Shown here: positions 37,476 through 46,732 of the stretch, one piece after another
Numbering within the stretch: position 1 is the first letter of the stretch
Layout: each line of letters starts with the position of its first letter
Origin: Vibrio gazogenes
Lineage (GTDB): Bacteria > Pseudomonadota > Gammaproteobacteria > Enterobacterales > Vibrionaceae
Direction: 5' to 3'
Assembly (NCBI RefSeq): GCF_002196515.1
Contig: NZ_CP018835.1
Location: forward strand, 1,612,001 to 1,676,000
Length of the DNA: 64,000 nucleotides
Notes under the pieces: generated by a model
Databases searched by the model: none
Told to the model about the DNA's origin: nothing
Seen by the model: the letters and a program-made list of their open reading frames with translations, nothing else
Program-made: the position numbers and the translations under genes

Positions 37476-37922
37476 CTATCCATGATTGAGCAATTTAAGA
37501 TCACAGTAACTGGCAAACCGAGAATAATCACCATTTACACCAAAGACAAATCCAGTCACCACAGCATTTGAGAGTTCCAGTCGTAACTTTACATTCCTAT
37601 CAATAAGTATTGTGACATTTTTAATAACAATGTCTTTCGGCTCAAGTCCTTTAATTACATCAATATGCCCACCAACATGTTTCTTGAGCTGATACTGTCT
37701 TAAACAAGAATAAAACTTCCCCAGTCGACCCGATTTCGGTATCCCTTCATACCCACCAGAGACAAACTGATACGACGAGTTGCTGTTAATTTTATGATCC
37801 AGTATCTGCTGAAATTCAAACAGCATCGTCTTATCAACCTTGCTCTCTTGCGTTAAGTCAAATGCAAGCAGAGCCAAAAATGGAATCGCGACAATCAAGC
37901 CTAAGATGTTTTTTCGTTTCAA
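37476..37922 (-). CDS. Membrane-anchored periplasmic protein, 148 aa (array paralogue A2)
   Basis: Paralogue of the gene at 36039-36485 with exactly the same length. The start is a TTG preceded by AGGA at seven bases, in the same position as the GTG of the other copy. N-terminal anchor ILGLIVAIPFLALLAFD, conserved SGRLGKFYSCLRQYQL, and an identical 36-residue C-terminus from LRLELSNAVV to the end. The centre (80-112) has been replaced (HVGGHIDVIKGLEPKD). Such sharp borders point to recombination between copies rather than slow drift. Confidence 0.7.
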   Translation of the reverse strand: MKRKNILGLIVAIPFLALLAFDLTQESKVDKTMLFEFQQILDHKINSNSSYQFVSGGYEGIPKSGRLGKFYSCLRQYQLKKHVGGHIDVIKGLEPKDIVIKNVTILIDRNVKLRLELSNAVVTGFVFGVNGDYSRFASYCDLKLLNHG

Positions 37923-38032
37923 TTTTATTTCCTATTTTTGAACTAAAAATAATTTTCACAACATCCCCTTTTAATATAAAATAACCTGCTGTAAAATGTA
38001 AATATTATTATTCTCAATTCAGGAATAAATTT

Positions 38033-38350
38033 ATGACACTTCTCATTGCAATAGGAACAATATTAATTGTTACTAGCATTGTTTCATTGATTATCATTTT
38101 TATTCTAGGTATTTTTTTAGGTCCAATGTTAAAAAAACATGACCCAATGGCTCATAAAAGCCTATTCGTTTTTTTTATGCCTGTCTCTGGTTTTCTTTTA
38201 TATGGTTATGCATACTCCAAATCAAAAATGAAAATCTTCCCGTTACGTCTAAAGAGGGTATTAACGGCTTTAAAGTATTTAATACCCTATCTGATGATAT
38301 CGTTTGTCTTAGGCTGTATTTGCTTTCTCATTGCAAATGGAACAAGTTAA
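38033..38350 (+). CDS. Small polytopic membrane protein, 105 aa
   Basis: ATG with AGGA upstream. Three hydrophobic stretches: about 2-30 (IGTILIVTSIVSLIIIFILG), 42-57 and 80-100 (LIPYLMISFVLGCICFLIA), with a basic loop KSKMKIFPLRLKR. Unlike the other array genes it is on the plus strand. Not recognised. Confidence 0.55.
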   Translation: MTLLIAIGTILIVTSIVSLIIIFILGIFLGPMLKKHDPMAHKSLFVFFMPVSGFLLYGYAYSKSKMKIFPLRLKRVLTALKYLIPYLMISFVLGCICFLIANGTS

Positions 38351-38546
38351 GTATTAAACAATTAATTATTTTCCAAAAACATAGTTGCATATACCTTTAA
38401 TTCATTTATATCCAGCATCAACCCCATTTTACACCCCTAATTCCATACCAACTAGCTATCCGACATTATTTCTGGCTAATGATAGTTAGCCAGACTTGAA
38501 AAATAATACACAAATATTTTTCTACAACTAGCGAACTACAATTCTA

Positions 38547-38954
38547 TTACTTATGATTTAGTAGCATAAAAATCACAGAAAACATTTGTGGTATCACACT
38601 TAAAAACAATAATAAAAATCCATTTTTTATGCACACAGTTCTTTTCTGAACAGCATTATATTGTGCTAGAAAAAGCTTCCCCTGCAAGTAATAGCGTTCT
38701 CTAACACAAACCCAATATACTATCAAACCCGCAATGATAGCCCATCCTATAACTGAAGTATAAGGCCCTAAGCAAGACTGAAAATTAAAGAGTAGAAATA
38801 TGATGCTTCGGCCGCCATATAAAAAAGCAAACACAATTAAACTAACATACATGAATGCATGAGCGTGCCAATCCACACTAGGCTCTTGCTTAAGCTGATT
38901 ACTACACAAATACCAATAAACGACTCTAAGCCTTAATAAAAAGTTAAAATTCAT
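38547..38954 (-). CDS. Small polytopic membrane protein, 135 aa
   Basis: ATG start; hydrophobic segments around 33-58 (AFMYVSLIVFAFLYGG), 68-84 (SVIGWAIIAGLIVYWV) and 110-131 (GFLLLFLSVIPQMFSVIF), with a basic N-terminus. Upstream on the minus strand lies the YD-repeat fragment, so this would be the first gene after the presumed lost toxin. Immunity-like by size and position only. Confidence 0.5.
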   Translation of the reverse strand: MNFNFLLRLRVVYWYLCSNQLKQEPSVDWHAHAFMYVSLIVFAFLYGGRSIIFLLFNFQSCLGPYTSVIGWAIIAGLIVYWVCVRERYYLQGKLFLAQYNAVQKRTVCIKNGFLLLFLSVIPQMFSVIFMLLNHK

Positions 38955-39054
38955 TTTTCACCAATTGTCATAAATAGACTGCCAGCCAGCTTTAGATGCC
39001 TCACTATCTTACCGAGCCGCAGAACAACCGTTGTACCGGCTATTTGCAAACCAT

Positions 39055-39204
39055 TATACCCAAATGACCTCAAGATGCAGTTTCAACGAGAATCACTGGG
39101 CTCTGAGGCAAGGCAGAGATTTGAGTCATAGCCATTCTATAGCGAGAATCTCTAACACAGTCTCTGAGTTCAGTGAACTCGCCCTTCGGGAGTGCTTCCA
39201 TCTT
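39055..39204. repeat. MITE-like palindromic element, copy 2 (longer inside, right end degraded)
   Basis: Starts with the same left terminal repeat as copy 1 (TATACCCAAATGACCTCAAG), keeps the inner segment missing from copy 1 (39079 to about 39175, with CACTGGGCTCTGAGGCAAGG) and shares gtgaactcgcccttcggga. The right terminal repeat is not intact; catctt at 39199 may be its remains. It directly adjoins the YD-repeat fragment at 39210. Confidence 0.7.
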
Positions 39205-39209
39205 AAGTG

Positions 39210-39440
39210 TTAATGATATAGATACTTCGTCCTGACCATCGCCCTATTCGCGATACCATTTCCTTTGCTATCGACTTGAGCATAGTCGTGAGTTTCCGTG
39301 AGTTGATCACGTCCATCATAAACATAGTCGATACGACTGGTGGATGATTTATCTTGGGTGGCCCAGCCATAATATGAATCCCTATAGTACTGAATCCGCT
39401 TGATTACCTGACACGGGAAGCGGATGACAATCGAATTGAT
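39210..39440 (-). pseudogene. Remnant of a YD/Rhs-repeat protein
   Basis: A 76-codon frame, without start codon, between stops. Its reading contains SRIDYVYDGRDQLTETHDYA and QVDSKGNGIANRAM, the Y-D-x-x-x-x-L rhythm of Rhs/YD-repeat shells, preceded by YYRDSYYGWATQD. Rhs and Tc-type proteins form large cages that carry C-terminal toxins. Only this piece of one is left; the repeat element ends next to it. The remaining parts of 38955-39631 hold copy 2 of the repeat and the AT-rich manA promoter region. Confidence 0.55.
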
Positions 39441-39631
39441 TTATAGGGTTATCAAGAGAAAAAATTTTTTGTTAAGCCAATTGAAGAAAAAATTTTCAGT
39501 TCATCCGTTTACTGTCACTCGCTGAAATGTATCTACATGAATGTTGAACGGTTTGATATAAGTACCAAGTCGCATACCATAAATATGATTCAATACTGAT
39601 TATCTAACCGAATCGCATATGCAGGATAATC

Positions 39632-40834
39632 ATGAACGATGCAACCATACTCCCCTTCTATTTAATGCAAAATGTGATTCAACACTATGCGTGGGGAAGT
39701 ACACAATCCATCAACAACCTATTTGATATTCCCAACCCTGAACATTTGCCTCAGGCTGAAATCTGGATGGGCGCACATCCGGGTGGGTGCTCTCAGCTAA
39801 TGACTGGTCATCAACATGATTCTCTTGCTGAGTTCATTCAGCGTCATCCTTCTTCATGCTTATCAGCCCAAACCCATCAGATGTATGGTGAGTTGCCATT
39901 TTTGTTTAAAGTGCTTGCGGCAGACAAAGCGCTGTCGATTCAGGTTCATCCATGTAAAGCCGATGCCGAAACAGGCTATGTCCGCGAAAATCAACTGCAC
40001 ATCCCACTCAATGCACCCGAGCGTAATTACAAAGATCCAAACCACAAACCCGAGCTGGTATATGCTTTAACGCCTTATCATGCATTGAATGGGTTCCGTC
40101 CGTTAGATGACATCATCCAGACGTTGACGAAAATGAATCTTCAACCGATTGAATCACTGGTCAATCAGCTTCGTGCGGACAAAACTGCCACCGGATTCCA
40201 GTTATTCTTTATCCGTTTATTGTCTCTATCCGGAGAACAGAAATCACTTGCAATTCAGGCGTTACTGGCTTATGCACAACAAGCGCAGCATGACGAGCCG
40301 CTTGCTCGATTGATCCTCGATTTGGCACAAGACTATCCCGAAGACATCGGGCTATTTTCTGCGACTCTGCTGCATTATGTGGTTTTACAACCGGGTGAAG
40401 CGATGTATCTGGATGCCAAAACCCCTCACGCTTATCTGAAAGGTACCGGTTTAGAAGTGATGGCTAGCTCAGATAATGTTCTCAGAGCGGGACTGACACC
40501 GAAACATATTGACGTTGAGGAATTGGCAAAATGTACATCATTCGCGCCGAAACCATCAGAGACACTGTTGATTGCACCAGAAGAAACTCAGGTTGCTTAT
40601 CATTATCCAGTCCCGGTCAATGACTTTAAATTCTCAATTTATCCGGCGCCGGACGATGTCACCCTTACAATCACCAGTGCTGAAATCGTTTTTGCGATCG
40701 ACGCTGATGTCCATCTGCAACATAAAAGTGGTCTGACGCTCACTTTACACAAGGGTCAGTCTGCATTTATTCCTGCCGCTGCCAATGTCTATCAGCTCCA
40801 TTCATCCGGTCGAGTTGCGCGAGTGTATAACTAG
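39632..40834 (+). CDS. manA: Mannose-6-phosphate isomerase, class I
   Basis: Interconverts fructose-6-phosphate and mannose-6-phosphate, feeding GDP-mannose synthesis or mannose use. The 400-aa zinc cupin starts MNDATILPFYLMQNVIQHYAWGS and shows the metal-site region LSIQVHPCKADAE near 109, the loop DPNHKPELVYAL (Glu) and YLDAKTPHAYLKGTGLEVMA (His) near 268. Length fits the family (E. coli 391 aa). First core gene after the accessory stretch, with its own promoter region. Confidence 0.95.
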   Translation: MNDATILPFYLMQNVIQHYAWGSTQSINNLFDIPNPEHLPQAEIWMGAHPGGCSQLMTGHQHDSLAEFIQRHPSSCLSAQTHQMYGELPFLFKVLAADKALSIQVHPCKADAETGYVRENQLHIPLNAPERNYKDPNHKPELVYALTPYHALNGFRPLDDIIQTLTKMNLQPIESLVNQLRADKTATGFQLFFIRLLSLSGEQKSLAIQALLAYAQQAQHDEPLARLILDLAQDYPEDIGLFSATLLHYVVLQPGEAMYLDAKTPHAYLKGTGLEVMASSDNVLRAGLTPKHIDVEELAKCTSFAPKPSETLLIAPEETQVAYHYPVPVNDFKFSIYPAPDDVTLTITSAEIVFAIDADVHLQHKSGLTLTLHKGQSAFIPAAANVYQLHSSGRVARVYN

Positions 40835-40978
40835 GGGCTGTGGACCTTTCGTGGTTAAATCTTGTTCAATCTGAACGGGTATTGATCGCGGCACGGGGCA
40901 TGCCGCTTAGCTAAAATTCGATGTCATTGTTCCGGTTCATTTCCAGAAAAAAGAACGAATTGATAATTAATTTGCTTA

Positions 40979-40994
40979 TGCCAAACGATTGCGC
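40979..40994. promoter_or_regulatory. PurR-like operator upstream of purH
   Basis: A 16-base site with the core CCAAACGATTGC, 11 of 16 positions equal to the PurR consensus palindrome. It lies 95 bases before the purH ATG, ahead of a possible TAGAAT -10 box (41018-41023). purHD is a PurR target in enterobacteria. The rest of the 40835-41089 gap has no gene. Confidence 0.55.
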
Positions 40995-41089
40995 GAGCTT
41001 TTTAGTGATTAATTCGCTAGAATGTGCGCCACAAAATTTAACATCTATTTCGTTCAATTAACTCTGTGAATTTGAGGAAGAAGGAAGCA

Positions 41090-42682
41090 ATGAATAACGC
41101 TCGCCCTATTCGCCGTGCGCTTATCAGCGTATCAGACAAAACTGGTATTGTAGAGTTTGCCAAAGCATTGGCTGACCGTGGCGTTGACATTCTGTCAACC
41201 GGTGGCACTGCCCGCCTTTTAGCCGAACAAGGTATCTCTGTGACTGAAGTTTCCGACTACACCGGATTTCCTGAAATGATGGATGGTCGTGTCAAAACCC
41301 TTCACCCCAAAGTTCATGGCGGGGTTTTAGGGCGTCGAGGACAAGATGACGAGATCATGGCTCAACATGGTATCCAGCCAATCGATATGGTGGTGGTCAA
41401 CCTGTATCCGTTTGCTGCCACGGTTGCCAAAGCAGACTGTTCACTGGCTGACGCAGTTGAAAATATTGATATCGGTGGCCCGACAATGGTGCGTTCCGCA
41501 GCGAAAAACCATAAAGATGTCAGCATTATCGTCAATGCCTCCGATTATCAACGCGTGCTCACAGAGATGGATACCAACAGTGGTTCACTCACGCTGGAAA
41601 CGCGCTTTGATCTCGCAATTGCAGCTTTCGAGCATACCGCCGCTTACGACGGTATGATTGCCAACTACTTTGGCAAAATGGTTCCTTCTTATGGTGAAAA
41701 CAAAGAAGGCGATGCCGATTCGAAGTTCCCGCGGACATTCAATATGCAGTTCGAGAAAAAACAAGACATGCGCTACGGTGAGAACAGTCACCAGTCTGCG
41801 GCTTTTTATGTGGAAAGCCATCCTGAAGAAGCATCTGTCGCGACCGCGCGCCAGATTCAGGGCAAAGCGCTCTCTTACAATAATATTGCAGATACAGACG
41901 CTGCTTTAGAGTGTGTAAAAGAATTTTCCGAGCCTGCTTGTGTCATCGTCAAACACGCTAACCCATGTGGTGTCGCTTTAGGCGATTCGATCCTCGAAGC
42001 TTATAACCGCGCTTATCAGACTGACCCAACCTCTGCTTTTGGCGGGATTATCGCATTCAACCGTGAACTGGATGCAGCCACGGCACAAGCAATTGTCGAA
42101 CGTCAGTTTGTTGAAGTGATTATTGCCCCGACCGTAGCCGATGACGCGATTGAAGTCGTCGCCGCGAAGAAAAATGTCCGCTTGTTGGTTTGTGGTCAAT
42201 GGCAAGATAAAACTACCGGTTATGATTTCAAACGCGTCAATGGTGGTCTGCTGGTCCAAGATCGAGATCAGGGCATGGTCAGTGTCGATGACCTGACGGT
42301 CGTTTCAAAACGCCAACCTTCTGAAGCTGAGCTGAAAGATGCTCTGTTCTGCTGGAAAGTCGCGAAGTACGTGAAATCAAATGCGATTGTCTACGCGAAA
42401 AGCGACATGACAATTGGTGTCGGAGCCGGTCAAATGAGCCGCGTTTACTCAGCCAAAATTGCAGGTATTAAAGCCGCGGACGAAAATCTGAAAGTCGAAG
42501 GGACCGTGATGGCTTCCGACGCATTTTTCCCATTCCGTGATGGTATCGATGCAGCGGCTGAAGCCGGTGTTACTTGTGTGATTCAACCGGGCGGCTCGAT
42601 GCGTGATGATGAAGTCATTGCTGCCGCTGATGAACATGGCATGACCATGATTTTCACAGGGATGCGTCATTTCAGACACTAA
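41090..42682 (+). CDS. purH: Bifunctional AICAR formyltransferase / IMP cyclohydrolase
   Basis: Catalyses the last two steps of de novo IMP synthesis. The 530-aa enzyme has the N-terminal MGS-like IMP cyclohydrolase domain (about 1-195; [31 protein letters not shown]) and the C-terminal transformylase ([13 protein letters not shown] with catalytic Lys-His near 261; [17 protein letters not shown]). ATG at 41090 after AAGGAAG matches E. coli; an upstream TTG/ATG reading to 41066 is not used. purD follows after 96 bases containing a hairpin (42691-42711). Confidence 0.98.
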   Translation: MNNARPIRRALISVSDKTGIVEFAKALADRGVDILSTGGTARLLAEQGISVTEVSDYTGFPEMMDGRVKTLHPKVHGGVLGRRGQDDEIMAQHGIQPIDMVVVNLYPFAATVAKADCSLADAVENIDIGGPTMVRSAAKNHKDVSIIVNASDYQRVLTEMDTNSGSLTLETRFDLAIAAFEHTAAYDGMIANYFGKMVPSYGENKEGDADSKFPRTFNMQFEKKQDMRYGENSHQSAAFYVESHPEEASVATARQIQGKALSYNNIADTDAALECVKEFSEPACVIVKHANPCGVALGDSILEAYNRAYQTDPTSAFGGIIAFNRELDAATAQAIVERQFVEVIIAPTVADDAIEVVAAKKNVRLLVCGQWQDKTTGYDFKRVNGGLLVQDRDQGMVSVDDLTVVSKRQPSEAELKDALFCWKVAKYVKSNAIVYAKSDMTIGVGAGQMSRVYSAKIAGIKAADENLKVEGTVMASDAFFPFRDGIDAAAEAGVTCVIQPGGSMRDDEVIAAADEHGMTMIFTGMRHFRH

Positions 42683-42778
42683 TCTGAGTAAGTGCCCGAT
42701 ATTAGGGCACTCAATCACATCTTCTCAACGTGCTGTCTCTGATGGAGACAAACAACTTGAATACAGGAATTCATTTTT

Positions 42779-44083
42779 ATGAACGTACTTGTTATCGGTT
42801 CTGGTGGACGTGAACATGCACTCTCCTGGAAAATCGCGCAAAACTCACAAGTCGAAACAGTCTTTGTCGCTCCCGGTAATGCCGGAACGGCGCTGGAACA
42901 CAAAGTCAAAAATGTCAGTATCGACGTTGAAGATATCGATGGTTTGGTCGCTTTCGCACAGCAAAATGCTATCGACTTAACGATTGTCGGTCCCGAAGCA
43001 CCGCTAGTCATTGGTGTCGTTGATGCATTCCGTGCAGCCGACCTGCCGATTTTTGGCCCAACAAAAGGCGCAGCACAGCTCGAAGGCTCAAAAGCGTTTA
43101 CCAAAGACTTTCTGGCGCGTCACCACATTCCGACGGCTGATTATGCCAACTTTACCGACATCGAGCCGGCACTGGCCTATGTTCGGCAAAAAGGGGCACC
43201 CATCGTGGTTAAAGCGGATGGTCTCGCCGCCGGAAAAGGCGTCATCGTTGCAATGACTCTGCAAGAAGCAGAAGATGCAATTCAAGATATGCTGGCTGGC
43301 AATGCATTTGGTCATGCAGGCAGCCGAGTTGTGATCGAAGAGTTTCTTGACGGTGAAGAAGCCAGTTTCATCGTGATGGTTGACGGTAAAAACGTCTTGC
43401 CAATGGCAACCAGTCAGGATCATAAACGTGTGGGCGACAAAGATACCGGGCCAAATACCGGTGGCATGGGAGCATACTCTCCGGCCCCAGTTGTCACCCA
43501 AGAGATCCATAACCGCATCATGGAGCAGGTGATTTATCCGACTGTAGAGGGAATGGCGGCAGAAGGCCACCCATACACTGGTTTTCTGTATGCCGGTCTG
43601 ATGATCGACAGTCAGGGCAATCCGAAAGTCATTGAGTACAACTGTCGCTTTGGTGATCCAGAAACACAACCAATCATGATGCGCCTTCAGTCGGATTTAG
43701 TTGAACTGTGCCAAACTGCAATTGCTGGCAAGCTAGACCAAGCCGAATCCAAATGGGATCCACGTGCATCGATTGGAATTGTTTTAGCCGCCGGTGGCTA
43801 CCCCGGTGATTACAACAAAGGGGATGTCATTTCAGGCTTACCGCAAGCAGATACGGAAGGTGAGAAAGTCTTCCATGCCGGTACCAGCGAAAAAGACGGC
43901 CACGTCGTGACCAGTGGCGGACGCGTCCTTTGCGCCACGGCCTTAGGCAACACGGTTTCCGAAGCTCAGCAACGCGCTTATGCATTGGCCAAGCAGATTC
44001 AATGGGATGGCGTTTTCTGCCGCAGTGACATCGGCTATCGCGCGATTGACCGAGAGCAGAAGATTGCCCGAGAGCAGAAATAG
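42779..44083 (+). CDS. purD: Phosphoribosylamine--glycine ligase
   Basis: Second enzyme of purine biosynthesis, an ATP-grasp ligase making glycinamide ribonucleotide. The 434-aa protein shows MNVLVIGSGGREHALSWKI, IVVKADGLAAGKGVIVA near 142, DHKRVGDKDTGPNTGGMGAY near 214 and YNCRFGDPETQ near 286. The C-terminus carries a six-residue repeat (DREQKI AREQK), caused by an 18-base near-tandem duplication (44050-44067 and 44068-44083), making it slightly longer than E. coli PurD (429 aa). Confidence 0.97.
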   Translation: MNVLVIGSGGREHALSWKIAQNSQVETVFVAPGNAGTALEHKVKNVSIDVEDIDGLVAFAQQNAIDLTIVGPEAPLVIGVVDAFRAADLPIFGPTKGAAQLEGSKAFTKDFLARHHIPTADYANFTDIEPALAYVRQKGAPIVVKADGLAAGKGVIVAMTLQEAEDAIQDMLAGNAFGHAGSRVVIEEFLDGEEASFIVMVDGKNVLPMATSQDHKRVGDKDTGPNTGGMGAYSPAPVVTQEIHNRIMEQVIYPTVEGMAAEGHPYTGFLYAGLMIDSQGNPKVIEYNCRFGDPETQPIMMRLQSDLVELCQTAIAGKLDQAESKWDPRASIGIVLAAGGYPGDYNKGDVISGLPQADTEGEKVFHAGTSEKDGHVVTSGGRVLCATALGNTVSEAQQRAYALAKQIQWDGVFCRSDIGYRAIDREQKIAREQK

Positions 44084-44168
44084 TCACGTTCGCATCGAGA
44101 ATATCAATCTGGCTGCATCAGTCTCCCTATCCATAGCAGCGACCATCAATTGATTCATGCAGTATGAC

Positions 44169-44195
44169 AACCACCGCCTCTAAGGCGGTGGTTTT
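44169..44195 (+). terminator. Rho-independent terminator of purHD
   Basis: Ten-base stem aaccaccgcc/ggcggtggtt, loop of five, then TT; 85 bases after purD. Confidence 0.85.
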
Positions 44196-44205
44196 GTTCA
44201 GGCAT

Positions 44206-44235
44206 AAAAAAATCGGCCTGTTTAGCAGACCGATT
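44206..44235 (-). terminator. Rho-independent terminator of the chemoreceptor gene
   Basis: On the minus strand aatcggtctg/caggccgatt (one G-T) with a five-base loop and a T-run, 22 bases after the chemoreceptor stop. Confidence 0.85.
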
Positions 44236-44257
44236 GAGAACGTCATCTACCGATACA

Positions 44258-45925
44258 CTAAACTGTGAACCGGTCCACCAGCGCTTTCAGTTCTTGCGTT
44301 TGCTTTTGTAAATCCCGACTGCCTTTACGGTTTTCATCCGTAACATCGGCCACTTGTAAACTTTGCTCGGAAATAATCACAACGCGTTCAGAAATATTTT
44401 GCCCCACCTGACTTTGTTCTTCCGTGGCGGTCGCAATCAATGTGTTCATATCCATAATCATGCTGACAGAATCGAGGATCTCTACCAATGCGTCACTTGC
44501 CTGATGTGCTTTTGCCACGGTCTCTTCACTTTGAGAACGACTATCCAGCATCGACTGAACCGCATCTTGAGTTGCCCCTTTCAATTGTTCAATGATGTGC
44601 TGAATATCTCCGGTACTTTGTTGAGTTCGGCTGGCAAGTTTCCTGACTTCATCAGCAACAACCGCAAATCCGCGTCCCTGCTCACCGGCCCGAGCGGCTT
44701 CAATTGCAGCATTCAGTGCCAGTAAGTTGGTCTGTTCGGCAATATCCTGAATCACATCCAATGAAGAAGAGATGTTGCTGACATTGCTTTCGAGCTTACC
44801 CATCAACATATTGGCAGATTCAATTTTCTTGGCTAAGACAGCAACAGAGTCAACCGCAGAACCAACTGTTGACATCGCCTCTTTTGCTTTCTCATCGGCA
44901 GACTGAGCAGCGACGGCAGCGCTCGAAGCATTCTGAGAAATATCATGTGCAGTCGCGGTCATTTCTGTCACCGCTGTCGCCACTTGTTCCGTTTCTTCTC
45001 GTTGTGTGTTCGATAACTGATCGACTTGATTAGAACGCTCCAGCATATGTCCGGTTTCATCACTAATCACATCACTGTTTGCTCTCAACTGGCGAATAAT
45101 ATTCTGCAGATTTTCGACAAAATTATTAAAATTTCGGCTCAGAGAGGCATATTCAGGAATATGATAAGCTTCCATGCGGGCAGTCAAATCAGCATCCCCA
45201 GTGGCAAACCGGGCAATCGATTGATCGAATCGTTGCAATGGCCCTAAGATGCCACGACTAAACAAGATCGTGAACACCGACACTAGGCACAACATGCCGG
45301 CTCCAATCGACATCATCCACACAAAACTTTGCTTCATTTCATGCTCGGACTTCGTTGCCATCTGCGATGTAATCGCTTCAATATCGTCAATATAAAAACC
45401 AATACCGATGATCATGTCCCACTGAGATTCATAGATTGAATAGCTGAGCTTTTCAGAAGCGACTTTCTCTCCGGGTTTCGGGAAAAAATAGCTCGAGAAT
45501 CCACCACCATCCTTGCCCTGTTTAATTAAGTTCTGAATCAGAAAGTTACCTTTACTATCTTTCATATCCCAGAAATTTTTACCAATCCCCTTCCCGGTAT
45601 CTCCCAGGAAAAGGCGGTTGCCTTTACTGTCATAACCAAAGACATAACCACTGTCACCAAAATGAATCTGGGAAAGTTTTTCAATCACCTCTTGTCGGTC
45701 AGCATTGTGCACTTTCAAATCGGTTAAAGAAGAATCAATAATATCAATATACGATTTCAATTCGGAGCGTTTTTGCTCAGAAAGGTGTTGGTGAATCAAC
45801 TGTTGCTGGGTGTGATTCAAGTCAGACATTTGCGTATATGAGATAAAAATCATCCCAAAACTAATCAGTAACAAGGGGAGTATAGACAGTGCATAAACAC
45901 GTGATTTGATGGTCAATTTGGACAT
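44258..45925 (-). CDS. Methyl-accepting chemotaxis protein, single-Cache sensor
   Basis: A 555-aa inner-membrane chemoreceptor. First membrane helix at about 10-30 and second at about 204-226 flank a periplasmic sCache_2-type domain ([31 protein letters not shown]). HAMP follows (about 227-280), then the MCP signalling hairpin with the conserved tip [20 protein letters not shown] and [12 protein letters not shown] near 405-435. sCache_2 receptors often bind small carboxylates, but the ligand is unknown. No C-terminal CheR-binding pentapeptide. Monocistronic. Confidence 0.93.
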   Translation of the reverse strand: MSKLTIKSRVYALSILPLLLISFGMIFISYTQMSDLNHTQQQLIHQHLSEQKRSELKSYIDIIDSSLTDLKVHNADRQEVIEKLSQIHFGDSGYVFGYDSKGNRLFLGDTGKGIGKNFWDMKDSKGNFLIQNLIKQGKDGGGFSSYFFPKPGEKVASEKLSYSIYESQWDMIIGIGFYIDDIEAITSQMATKSEHEMKQSFVWMMSIGAGMLCLVSVFTILFSRGILGPLQRFDQSIARFATGDADLTARMEAYHIPEYASLSRNFNNFVENLQNIIRQLRANSDVISDETGHMLERSNQVDQLSNTQREETEQVATAVTEMTATAHDISQNASSAAVAAQSADEKAKEAMSTVGSAVDSVAVLAKKIESANMLMGKLESNVSNISSSLDVIQDIAEQTNLLALNAAIEAARAGEQGRGFAVVADEVRKLASRTQQSTGDIQHIIEQLKGATQDAVQSMLDSRSQSEETVAKAHQASDALVEILDSVSMIMDMNTLIATATEEQSQVGQNISERVVIISEQSLQVADVTDENRKGSRDLQKQTQELKALVDRFTV

Positions 45926-46228
45926 AATGCTTTCCTCAGAGGTATCGCTGACAAAAGCCGATGACGTTGGGATATTATTTTATATTCAAATAATACTACA
46001 CTATATTTATGCCATGTATGAATATTTCTTCACTAACACCGCCTTTCATGCATGGGGAAACAACGCGTAACAAAACACATCACCAGAATAGCAATGCATC
46101 TCTTTAGCAGGGAAAAACGCCAAGCGTGTAAAGCTTTCGTCATCTCAGAGAAACAACCATTAACCTTTCGGCTATTTTTCGCTAAGGTATAGCCCATAAA
46201 TGACATTATCTGCGATGAATAACCACTG
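45926..46228. other. Divergent promoter region between the chemoreceptor and greB
   Basis: About 300 bases with no gene. Should hold the two divergent promoters; none stood out clearly. Confidence 0.5.
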
Positions 46229-46708
46229 ATGAAAACCAACCTGATTACCCGGGAAGGCTATAATCGCCTCAAACAAGAACTCGACTTTCTCTGGCAACAA
46301 GAACGCCCCGAAGTCACTAAAAAAGTGACTTGGGCAGCGAGCCTGGGTGATCGGAGTGAAAATGCGGATTATCAATACAACAAAAAGCGCCTGCGGGAAA
46401 TTGACCGCCGCGTCCGTTACCTGCGTAAACGTATGGAACAAGTCAAGATCATTGATTACTCACCTCAGCAAGACGGAAAAGTCTTCTTCGGTGCGTGGGT
46501 CGAAATTGAAAATGACGAAGGTGAGACAAGATATTTTCGTATCGTCGGCCCGGATGAGATCTATGGAGATGCGAAAAACTACATTTCTATCGACTCACCC
46601 ATGGCCCGCGCGCTGCTCAAAAAAGAACCCGATGATGAATTCACCGTTGAAACGCCTCAAGGGCCAAAAACGTGGTTCATTAACCGAATCGAATATAGAC
46701 CAGACTAA
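46229..46708 (+). CDS. greB: Transcript-cleavage factor GreB
   Basis: Enters the RNA polymerase secondary channel and stimulates cleavage of backtracked RNA. The 159-aa product keeps the coiled-coil tip acidic pair Asp41 and Glu44 in SLGDRSENADYQYNKKRLRE and the C-terminal FKBP-like domain (GPDEIYGDAKNYISIDSPMA). The extended basic patch (KKRLREIDRRVRYLRKRME) is that of GreB rather than GreA. tex starts 24 bases downstream, the usual greB-tex/yhgF order. Confidence 0.97.
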   Translation: MKTNLITREGYNRLKQELDFLWQQERPEVTKKVTWAASLGDRSENADYQYNKKRLREIDRRVRYLRKRMEQVKIIDYSPQQDGKVFFGAWVEIENDEGETRYFRIVGPDEIYGDAKNYISIDSPMARALLKKEPDDEFTVETPQGPKTWFINRIEYRPD

Positions 46709-46732
46709 CGACATCGAGAGAGAAAAATACGG

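Noticed and set aside
40888..40906. Terminator after manA
   Set aside because: A gcggca/tgccgc hairpin exists but no T run follows.
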